Of a stretch of 64,000 bases of DNA, positions 35,338 through 42,677 are shown in pieces; positions within the stretch are counted from its first letter, which is position 1, and each line of letters opens with the position of its first letter. Below the pieces are notes generated by a model. The model worked only from the letters and a program-made list of their open reading frames with translations, searched no databases and was not told the origin of the DNA. This stretch comes from Rhizobium sp. ASV20 (GTDB lineage: Bacteria; Pseudomonadota; Alphaproteobacteria; Rhizobiales; Rhizobiaceae), in assembly GCF_016429015.1 (NCBI RefSeq), contig NZ_JAELTU010000002.1, positions 1 to 64,000 of the forward strand, given 5' to 3'. The position numbers and the translations under genes are program-made.

Positions 35338-35921
35338 GACAATCCTCCAGTGAGTCGCTGGTTGCGCCAGCCCATTCCGGAGATTCGGAGGACGCAACCA
35401 CTTACGATTTGACGCAACACCTCCGACGCTTGGCGCGACCGGCAAAACCCCTGCGTTAGGGGTGTTGTTGCACTCCGAACGGAAAACGGCAAGCCTCCGC
35501 GAGCACCGAGCCGTTCGCTTTGCAGGACTGTGCAAGAATGTTGCGGAAATCGTTATTCGACAATTCCAGAACCCGCATCCGCCTCGCCAGCCCCAACTCT
35601 ATCCGGAGCGATATAGTGGAGAAAGCCGACATGTCGACCGTAGGCGCGAAGATCGCTTCCATCGCCGTTGCTCGCAATTGCAAGCGAGCCCGGCCACTAC
35701 GCCAGCCACTCGAAGAATGGACTTTTCCGGGCCTCCGCTCCGGCAGCAAACTTGATCCAAGGCGAAGAGTTGCAGACGGAACGGCTGTCACGGCCCGAAC
35801 AGACCTAGCCACGCGAACGATTTATTGGCTGAGGCGACAATTCGGTCCGCACGCCGATAATGTGCCGAGGACCCCGCTGGATGGCAGTGGCTACAAAGCG
35901 ATATTCGCCAGGCCTTTTTTT
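35338..35921. other. 584-base region with no convincing gene
   Basis: Besides the gnd-proximal repeats it holds a weak minus-strand terminator (ACCCCT 35447-35452 with AGGGGT 35458-35463, then TTTT). A minus-strand promoter-like pair is present (GTCGAC near 35634-35639, CTATAT 35612-35617). Together they could bound a small RNA of about 150-160 bases, or a 40-codon ORF starting near 35575. Frames of 97-143 codons on both strands show no family, no good ribosome site and overlap each other. A nine-T run at 35915-35923 has no strong stem. Confidence 0.4.
35386..35425. promoter_or_regulatory. Direct repeats inside an inverted repeat ahead of gnd
   Basis: GACGCAAC occurs at 35391 and again at 35411, exactly two helical turns apart. 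The pair is enclosed by CGGAGG (35386-35391) and CCTCCG (35420-35425). The arrangement is 50-90 bases before the gnd start, so it suits a regulator site or leader RNA hairpin. The regulator is unknown. Confidence 0.35.
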
Positions 35922-36536
35922 TTACAAAGAGCGCAGCGTCCAATCGACTAGCTCACCCGTCACACCGGCAAACGCTGCATCGAGAGCCTTGACAAAGTCT
36001 GGATTGCTGCCGCCGCTGACAGGCACGACTTTACGGAAGACGTTCTGTGCCTTCACTGTGCCCGTGCGGTCGTTCAGGATCTTCTCCGAAATTTCAACGA
36101 TCGCTCTCTTCTGGCCACCCGCCGCATTGATTTCGAAAGCCCGGATATCGGTCACGATCTGGTAGTCGATCGCCAGTCCCTGCCCCGGAACCCCGACGCC
36201 GCCGAGCTTGCCGGTGTTTTCGAACGCTTCCGCCAGCTTGGACTGCACCATCTTACTCAGCTTGTCGCTCCATTGCGACTTGCCGAGATACTGGATTTCC
36301 GAAGAGGAAACGCGAATGACAATCTGGTTGCTGTCGAGCGCCTGCAACGCCGTCGGCTGTGGAATCAGAATCTGTTTGCTCTTGGCGGAAGGCCCGTTCA
36401 CCTTCGCCGACCCCGAGAGATCGTAGGTGTCGTTATTGCTGGACGTGCCACAGCCCCCGAGCAGGGCTGCGAGCAACGGCAATGCGATCACAGCTTTCCA
36501 CACCTGACGACGCTCACTCGATACGCAACCGACCAT
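35922..36536 (-). CDS. ABC-type transport auxiliary lipoprotein of the Mla/MCE system
   Basis: A lipoprotein with signal peptide and lipobox (VIALPLLAALLGGC, lipidated Cys followed by GTSSNND) and a mature domain of the ABC-transport auxiliary (PqiC-like, PF03886) type: QILIPQPTALQALDSNQIVIRVS, SEIQYLGKSQWSDKLSKMVQSKLAEAFENTG. Such lipoproteins sit in the outer membrane and partner with MCE proteins in lipid traffic. Two starts: ATG at 36536 behind AGGGG, giving a normal signal peptide, or ATG at 36575, overlapping the MCE stop. The first is chosen. Last gene of the four-gene operon. Confidence 0.84.
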   Translation of the reverse strand: MVGCVSSERRQVWKAVIALPLLAALLGGCGTSSNNDTYDLSGSAKVNGPSAKSKQILIPQPTALQALDSNQIVIRVSSSEIQYLGKSQWSDKLSKMVQSKLAEAFENTGKLGGVGVPGQGLAIDYQIVTDIRAFEINAAGGQKRAIVEISEKILNDRTGTVKAQNVFRKVVPVSGGSNPDFVKALDAAFAGVTGELVDWTLRSL

Positions 36537-36574
36537 ATTTCGCTTATCCCCTGGAGACCAGATATCGCTATTCA

Positions 36575-37945
36575 TCAATGCCGCGCCCGGCCGTCATATG
36601 TCTTCACCGTATCGCCACCGAACAGCAATCGCTGCGGGTTACGGTCGAAATTAGTGATGGTCGTGTTCAGATTGTCAACCGTGCCGCGCATATCGTTGAT
36701 GAGCGTCTGGGCATCACGCAGGCCCCCGCTCGAAAACTTCTGCAGATTGTCGGCAATCGGCCCGATACGCGAATTGAGATTGTCTGCCACCTTCTTGAAG
36801 GATTCGAGCGTATCCTTCGCCTCGGCAAACAGCGATTTCGTACTATCGTCGCCGAGCAGCGAATCGACCTTGGTCAGGATGCCGTCGACCTTGCCGGACG
36901 CCGAGTTCAGCTTGGAGGAAATATCACGCGCGTTGGCGATCGTCTGGTCGATATCCTGCTGATGGGCGGCGACCGAGTTCGCGACGTCGCGTATCGACGC
37001 AACCGCCGTGCGAGCCTGCTTCGTCACGTCGGCGATATCGTCGACCGATCCCTTGATCTTCGCGGGGTCGATCTGCGCGACGATCGCGTCAACGCGATCA
37101 AGCGTCTGCTGCGCCTTCTGGCCGAAGGTGTTGTAGGTATCGGCCGTCTGCTTGAAGCTTGCGATGGTGGCCTTCAGATCTGTCGTGGCATCAGCGACGT
37201 TCGCGGTAATCCGGTCGGCGTTGGCGATGACGTCGTTGACCTTCTGCGCATCAACGGCACGCACCAGCTTCTCGACTGCATCCAGCGTCGAGTCGACACG
37301 GACTGAAACGGTTTTGAAGGTATCGGACAACTGCCCGACGCTTGCCAGGAACTTGTCGATATTATCGGAATTATCGGCGATTGCCTTGGAGAACTTCTGC
37401 GCGTTACGCACAGTATCGGTCAAAGGCCCGCGCGAATCCGAGACGAACCCCTGAATATCGCCGATCGTGTCGTTGGCACGATTCAGAATCTTGTCCGCCG
37501 TCGTCAGCAGGTTCGTGACGCTGGATTGATCGGCGAGCAGCACCGCTCGCTTGCCCGTGTCGATGGAGCGCTTGAGAATGTTTTCATCACCATTGCGGCC
37601 GCCGGAAAGCTCGATATAGGCAGCCCCGGTCAAACCCTGGATCTCAAGGATGGCTTTCGTCGATGTGTAGACAGGCGCATCGGCGCGAACCTGCGTGAAG
37701 GCCAGAGAATAGTTCGGATCGTCGGCGTCAATCGACAGCCCCTGCACAGAACCTACCTGAATACCATTGAAGCGAACCGGCGAGCCGACGCTCAAGCCGT
37801 TTGCCGAACCAGGGATACGCACGACGAGTTCGACCATCGGACCGCCGCGGCCATATTCGGCCATCCAGTAAACGAAACCGAAGGCAGCCGCGATAACAAG
37901 CAGCGTGAAGAACCCGACGATCGTGTAATTGGCTTTGGTTTCCAT
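36575..37945 (-). CDS. MlaD/MCE-family lipid-binding protein
   Basis: The 456-residue protein has one N-terminal membrane anchor (YTIVGFFTLLVIAAAFGFVYW) and an MCE domain (VRIPGSANGLSVGSPVRFNGIQVGSVQGLSID ... LEIQGLTGAAYIELSGG). A long periplasmic helical tail of about 320 residues follows, ending in QRLLFGGDTVKTYDGRARH. MCE proteins form hexameric rings that bind phospholipids between membranes. The long helical tail resembles tube-forming MCE proteins more than short MlaD. Encoded directly after the ATPase (9-base gap) and overlapping the auxiliary lipoprotein. Confidence 0.9.
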   Translation of the reverse strand: METKANYTIVGFFTLLVIAAAFGFVYWMAEYGRGGPMVELVVRIPGSANGLSVGSPVRFNGIQVGSVQGLSIDADDPNYSLAFTQVRADAPVYTSTKAILEIQGLTGAAYIELSGGRNGDENILKRSIDTGKRAVLLADQSSVTNLLTTADKILNRANDTIGDIQGFVSDSRGPLTDTVRNAQKFSKAIADNSDNIDKFLASVGQLSDTFKTVSVRVDSTLDAVEKLVRAVDAQKVNDVIANADRITANVADATTDLKATIASFKQTADTYNTFGQKAQQTLDRVDAIVAQIDPAKIKGSVDDIADVTKQARTAVASIRDVANSVAAHQQDIDQTIANARDISSKLNSASGKVDGILTKVDSLLGDDSTKSLFAEAKDTLESFKKVADNLNSRIGPIADNLQKFSSGGLRDAQTLINDMRGTVDNLNTTITNFDRNPQRLLFGGDTVKTYDGRARH

Positions 37946-37954
37946 AATCTCCAG

Positions 37955-38818
37955 TCACTTCTCGCGGCTGTAGGCGCCTGCGCCATTGTCGTCTTTGCGG
38001 CCCCTGATGTCTTCCCGCGGCACAATCGAGCGCGCGCGCTTGCCCCTGAAGTAGGATTGCACCCAGGGATCATCACAGGCGAGCATGTCCTCAACCGTGC
38101 CTTCCACCAATACCCGCTTCTGTCCGAGAACGGCAATACGGTCGCAGACGGAAAACAGACTGTCGAGGTCGTGAGTCACCATATAAACGGTCAGACCGAG
38201 CGTGTCGCGCAGCTTGGCGATCAGCTCGTCGAATTCCGTTGCTCCGATGGGATCGAGGCCCGATGTCGGCTCGTCGAGGAAAACGAGGTCGGGATCGAGC
38301 GCCAAGGCCCTGGCGAGCGCGGCGCGTTTGATCATGCCGCCGGAAAGCTCGGAGGGGTATTTGTCGGCGGCGTCGGCGGCCAGACCCACCATGCGGATCT
38401 TCATCAGCGCCAGCTCGTCCATCATCTCCATCGGCAGGTCCAGATACTCGCGCATAGGTACCTGAATGTTTTCCTTCACAGTCAGTGAAGAAAACAGCGC
38501 GCCCTGCTGGAAGAGCACGCCTAGGCGCATGTCGAGCCGGTTGCGTTCATTCTCATCGAGCTTGTCATAGTCTTCGCCGAGGATCTCGATGGTGCCGGAG
38601 CGGCGGGGCAGCAGCCGCAGCACGGTGCGCAGCAGCACGGACTTGCCTGCGCCCGACGCGCCGACGAAGCCCAGGATTTCGCCGCGATAGATATTGAGAT
38701 TCAATTTGTCGAGAACGACTTTCGACCCGAAAGCGACGGTAACGTCCCGTGCCGACAGCACGATGTCCCTGCCATGCTCATCTGTTTCCAACGGGGTCTC
38801 CGAGTGAAGCGCGCTCAT
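37955..38818 (-). CDS. Mla-type ABC transporter ATP-binding protein
   Basis: The 287-residue ATPase has Walker A GASGAGKS, the Mla-type signature LSGGMIKRAALARAL, Walker B LVFLDEPTSGLDPIGA and the switch His in MVTHDLDSL. MlaF/Ttg2A-type proteins drive lipid movement with the MlaE permease. Two ATGs precede the domain, at 38827 and 38818; the second is chosen because GAGGG is nine bases before it and only one base before the first. The C-terminal extension of about 40 residues after the ATPase core is not conserved in MlaF that I can recall. Confidence 0.9.
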   Translation of the reverse strand: MSALHSETPLETDEHGRDIVLSARDVTVAFGSKVVLDKLNLNIYRGEILGFVGASGAGKSVLLRTVLRLLPRRSGTIEILGEDYDKLDENERNRLDMRLGVLFQQGALFSSLTVKENIQVPMREYLDLPMEMMDELALMKIRMVGLAADAADKYPSELSGGMIKRAALARALALDPDLVFLDEPTSGLDPIGATEFDELIAKLRDTLGLTVYMVTHDLDSLFSVCDRIAVLGQKRVLVEGTVEDMLACDDPWVQSYFRGKRARSIVPREDIRGRKDDNGAGAYSREK

Positions 38819-38830
38819 CCCTGCCATCCC

Positions 38831-39991
38831 TCAGAAATCGATCGCGGCATAGAACATGGCAAACAGCCCGTCCATCAGAATAACGACAAAGATCGACTTC
38901 ACCACGGACGAGGTCACGTGCTGACCGAGCGATTCGGCGCTACCTCCGACCTTCAGCCCCTCGACCGCCGCGACAATGCCGATGACCAGCGCCATGAACG
39001 GCGCCTTGATCATACCGGAAATCACGGTCGAAAGGCTGATTGCCTCATGCAGGCGTGAAATGAAGGTGGCAACGGTGATCCCGGAATAGCCCCAGGCAAC
39101 CATCGCCGCGCCGAACAGCGAAGCGAAGTTGGCGATGATCGTCAGCAAGGGCAGCGCGACCGTCAGCGCAACGAGCCGCGGGAAAATCAGCACGCCGACA
39201 GGATTCAGCCCCATGACCTTCAGCGCATCCACTTCCTCGCGCATCTTCATCGAGCCGATTTCGGCAGTGATCGCGCTGCCGGAACGACCGGCGATCATGA
39301 TGGCCGTGAGAAGCACGCCGATTTCACGCAACTGCAGAATGCCGACGAGATCGACGACGAAGACTTCGGCGCCGAAATAGCGCAGCTGGAATGCGCCCTG
39401 CTGGGCAATGATCGCGCCGATCAGCGACGACATCAAAAGGATGATCGGAACGGCGCGCACGGCCATGTGGTCGATCTGGTTTATGATCGAGGCCGGCGAA
39501 ACCCCGCTGCCGCGTCCGAACTTCAGCTGCGCGCCCCGGACCGCTGAGCCGAGAATATACATCGCGGCAATCAGATTGCCCCACAGGTCGTAGACATTCT
39601 TGCCGATGGGCGCCAACAGCCTTTCGGCAAGGGATGTTTTCGGTTTCCGTGAGGTGCCTTGCTCGCTGGCATCCTTGTCGAAGGCGGTCAGTAACTCGTC
39701 GATATGGGGAGTGGACCCGTCGATAGTCACAGTGGCGCCATGAGCCTCCTGGCTCATCTTCAGCCGCCGGATCAGCAGTGCCCCCGCCGTATCCACATCC
39801 GAGAGCGCCGAAAGATCGATAACGACGTTGCCACCAGCGCTCCGTTTCGAGAGCTGCTCGATCTGCCGCAGCACGCCATGCACATTGGCGCTACGCCAAT
39901 TGCCCTCGAGCCGATAGCGATGCCCATGGCCATCACCCTCGTCATCGATTCTCGGTGCGTCGGTTTTCTGTTCGGCTGCTTTCAAACTCAT
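38831..39991 (-). CDS. MlaE-type permease with N-terminal STAS domain
   Basis: The 386-residue protein starts with a STAS-like soluble domain (about residues 30-110: WRSANVHGVLRQIEQL, NVVIDLSALSDVDTAGALLI), then a MlaE permease with about five helices. This includes SLIGAIIAQQGAFQLRYFGA and the conserved GRSGSAITAEIGSMKMREEVDALKVMG. In E. coli the STAS protein MlaB is separate; here STAS and permease are fused, as in several Alphaproteobacteria. The start at 39991 (MSLKAAEQKTDAP) is chosen over an ATG 19 codons earlier. First gene of the lipid-transport operon. Confidence 0.9.
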   Translation of the reverse strand: MSLKAAEQKTDAPRIDDEGDGHGHRYRLEGNWRSANVHGVLRQIEQLSKRSAGGNVVIDLSALSDVDTAGALLIRRLKMSQEAHGATVTIDGSTPHIDELLTAFDKDASEQGTSRKPKTSLAERLLAPIGKNVYDLWGNLIAAMYILGSAVRGAQLKFGRGSGVSPASIINQIDHMAVRAVPIILLMSSLIGAIIAQQGAFQLRYFGAEVFVVDLVGILQLREIGVLLTAIMIAGRSGSAITAEIGSMKMREEVDALKVMGLNPVGVLIFPRLVALTVALPLLTIIANFASLFGAAMVAWGYSGITVATFISRLHEAISLSTVISGMIKAPFMALVIGIVAAVEGLKVGGSAESLGQHVTSSVVKSIFVVILMDGLFAMFYAAIDF

Positions 39992-40144
39992 GCGTCTTTC
40001 AGATCTGGCATCACAGGCATCGACTCGGATTGCCCGAACGACGCCCATGTCTAATACACCGACTGCACAGGAAATTGCTATGCCGCGCCGCTGCCAAGAT
40101 ATGGCACGGCTTTTTGATATCCAAATGAATTTGTTGCATCTGCG

Positions 40145-41362
40145 TCAAGAGACGCCGTGTGCGCCTCCGCCGATCGCCGAGCTCTTGGGTTGAAGCCCAC
40201 GCGCGACGATGACCATGGCCAGACCGAAAGCTGCCAAAGCAGCCATGACATAATAGCTGTAGAGATCGAGCCAGGCGTAAAGATAGCCGGAGGCCAGCGT
40301 CATCAGGCCGAGGAACATGCCGTTATAGAAATAATAGGCTCCCTGCGCCGATGATTCCTGCGTTTCCTGGACGGAGGCGACGATGCGGCGCTGAACGCCG
40401 GTATGGACGCAGGCAAATGTGCAGGAATGCAGGCATTGCAGCAGGAAGTAGCCCAGGAAGCCCAAATTGACCGGAAACAGAACCCAGCGCAGAACGCAGA
40501 CGGTCGAACCGAAGAAAATGAGCGTCCATGCGCTGAACCGACGATTCAATGTCTTGGACAGGAAGAAAACCATCACCTCGGCTGCGACGCCAATGCTCCA
40601 GAGAACCGCGATCTCTGTGCCGGAAAAGCCGAGCTTGCGCCAATAGATCGATGCGAATGTATAGAGCATCGCATGGCTCGACTGCTGCACGGAGACGCCG
40701 ATCATGGTGATGAGCAATTGCGGAGAACGGAGGCTGCCGGTCGGCGCCTGCAGGTTGATCGGTTGATTGCGCCGCCGCGTCGGTCCGATGCGCGGCGAAA
40801 CCAGGCCCATCAGCATTGTCAGTACAAAACCCGCGACCATGACGGGAAGCACCATCGTGCCACCCCACATTCCGATCATCTGCCCTCCGAGAAGGGTCGA
40901 GACGATGAAGGTGATCGATCCCCAGACCCGCATCGAGCCGTAGTCGAACCCCCAGCGCCGTACGCCGGACATCGCGATGGATTCGACCACCGGAATATAC
41001 GGCGCATAGGTTGCACCCTGAATGCCGTAGACGAGCAGGACTGGCCAGAAGTCGCTGGTCCAGTAAAGCGCGATCGCGGTAAGCAGCGACAGGCCGCCGG
41101 ACCAAAACAACACGTCGGCGCGCTCTTTCATGTGATCGGCGAGCACGGCGATGATGGGCGTGACGAGAACGCGCACGACCATCGGTACTGCAATCACCAG
41201 TCCGATCTCGTGATCGCTGAAATTCAACCCCGCCAGCCAGACGGGAAAGAATGGTAGGGCAATGCCGTTGACGAACAACGGGGCGCAATAGGACAAAGCG
41301 GTGCGCAAGCGGAAATACGGAGGCGCACCCTCACCCTGGAAAGATTTTATCGCGGGAATCAT
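40145..41362 (-). CDS. MFS transporter, phenylpropionate/nucleoside-symporter-like
   Basis: The 405-residue protein has about 12 membrane helices and an MFS_1-like (HcaT/NupG/LacY clan) pattern: RTALSYCAPLFVNGIALPFFPVWLAGLNFSDHEIGL, the A-loop-like ADHMKERADVLFWSG, and RRWGFDYGSMRVWGSITFI, a segment characteristic of the 3-phenylpropionate (HcaT) and nucleoside groups. Substrate unknown; no catabolic genes lie beside it. The start at 41362 (MIPAIKSFQGEGAPP) fits. A single minus-strand gene between the Mla operon and the LpxH-like gene. Confidence 0.82.
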   Translation of the reverse strand: MIPAIKSFQGEGAPPYFRLRTALSYCAPLFVNGIALPFFPVWLAGLNFSDHEIGLVIAVPMVVRVLVTPIIAVLADHMKERADVLFWSGGLSLLTAIALYWTSDFWPVLLVYGIQGATYAPYIPVVESIAMSGVRRWGFDYGSMRVWGSITFIVSTLLGGQMIGMWGGTMVLPVMVAGFVLTMLMGLVSPRIGPTRRRNQPINLQAPTGSLRSPQLLITMIGVSVQQSSHAMLYTFASIYWRKLGFSGTEIAVLWSIGVAAEVMVFFLSKTLNRRFSAWTLIFFGSTVCVLRWVLFPVNLGFLGYFLLQCLHSCTFACVHTGVQRRIVASVQETQESSAQGAYYFYNGMFLGLMTLASGYLYAWLDLYSYYVMAALAAFGLAMVIVARGLQPKSSAIGGGAHGVS

Positions 41363-41528
41363 GACAGACCTGAAGGGAACTCATTTGTCCCTATCACTCT
41401 ATCGAGAGCACGACTATGGCGAGAAATGGCCGAACTGTAACGTTTCCGAAAAAGTTCGGCTGTCTCGGCCTTTCCTGACGGTCAATATTTATGACAGCCT
41501 ATTATTAAGCTCGTGAACGACCACGAGG

Positions 41529-42347
41529 TCACGCGGCCTGCGCGCCCAGCGACTGCGGCATTTCCTCGATTGAAGCGCCGACAGACTGCGCCTCAAGGAT
41601 TGTCCGCCAGGTGATCAGCTCGAAGGTGCCGTCCTCATGCTCGGCAATCGCCGTGCAGCTTTCCACCCAGTCGCCGGTATTGATGTAGCGCACGCCGTCC
41701 AGATCTTCGATCACGGCATGGTGGATGTGACCACAGATCACGCCGTCGGCATCGTTGCGCTTGGCTTCTTCGGCAACGACACGCTGGAATTCGCCGATGA
41801 AGTTGACCGCGTGCTTCACCTGTAGCTTCGCCCAGGCCGAAAAGGACCAATAGGGCATGTTCAGACGGCGGCGTACCGCGGCAAGGCCGATATTGATCAG
41901 GATAGCCATGTCATAGGCCCAGTCGCCGAGATAGGCGAGCAGGCGGGCGTTGCGAACGACGACGTCGAATTCGTCGCCATGCAGCACCAGATACTTCTTT
42001 CCGTCTGCGGTCTCATGCATGGCGCGCTGCACCACTTCGATGCCGCCGAAATGCATACCGGGGAAATCGCGCAGGAATTCATCGTGATTGCCGGGAATAT
42101 AAACAACGCGGGTGCCCTTTCGCGCCTTACGCAAAAGCTTCTGCACCACGTCATTGCAATCCTGCGGCCAATACCAGTTTCTCTTGAGGCGCCATCCATC
42201 GACAATGTCGCCGACGAGGTAGATGGTATCGGCCTCGTGATGACGGAGAAAGTCTAGCAGAAAGTCCGCCTTGGCGGCTTTCGAACCGAGGTGCACGTCA
42301 GAGATGAACAATGTGCGGAATCGCCGGGTGTCCATGTTTTCATTCAC
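41529..42347 (-). CDS. LpxH-like UDP-2,3-diacylglucosamine diphosphatase family metallophosphoesterase
   Basis: The 272-residue calcineurin-like phosphoesterase has the metal-binding blocks FISDVHLGSK, YLVGDIVDGW, IPGNHDEFL, LVLHGDEFDV and CGHIHHAV. These match the LpxH/YbbF family that cleaves UDP-2,3-diacylglucosamine in lipid A synthesis. Alphaproteobacteria usually use LpxI instead, so this may be a paralogue with another pyrophosphate substrate. The start is ambiguous: GTG at 42347 (MNENMDTRRF) or ATG at 42335. Monocistronic; divergent from the malic enzyme gene. Confidence 0.82.
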   Translation of the reverse strand: MNENMDTRRFRTLFISDVHLGSKAAKADFLLDFLRHHEADTIYLVGDIVDGWRLKRNWYWPQDCNDVVQKLLRKARKGTRVVYIPGNHDEFLRDFPGMHFGGIEVVQRAMHETADGKKYLVLHGDEFDVVVRNARLLAYLGDWAYDMAILINIGLAAVRRRLNMPYWSFSAWAKLQVKHAVNFIGEFQRVVAEEAKRNDADGVICGHIHHAVIEDLDGVRYINTGDWVESCTAIAEHEDGTFELITWRTILEAQSVGASIEEMPQSLGAQAA

Positions 42348-42677
42348 GAACTCAATGTCCGTGCCCTATCCTAGCCTTACCTAATCCAAAACCAGACTCG
42401 TGTTTCAGGAAGATGACAAAGCCTGTGTCCGGCGGCTCTGCAGGCCGATTCGGACGCTCATCGTCACAGGACGGAAGCCGGAGCGAGAAGCCGTGAAAAT
42501 GATGAGCAAAAGCGGATAAGTGTTTCGCACCGTTTCGCTCTTGCAAGTGACCTGTCACGTAGTCGATCAAGACATTGATCGCGGCAAAAACGCCCAGCAA
42601 CGTCAATTGCGTACTGTGAACGCCAAGCGATTGATGTATGCAGGGACTCGAAGCACACGCCTGGAATGGAGACGCAG
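42348..42677. other. 330-base divergent region, nothing specific seen
   Basis: It should hold the promoters of the LpxH-like gene (left) and malic enzyme (right). I find no clear -35/-10 pair, palindrome, RNA structure or ORF with a ribosome site. Overlapping frames reaching into this region from both sides are not supported. Confidence 0.4.

Noticed and set aside
35915..35923. Nine-T run as a plus-strand terminator
   Set aside because: Only a four-base stem precedes it and no plus-strand gene with support ends there.
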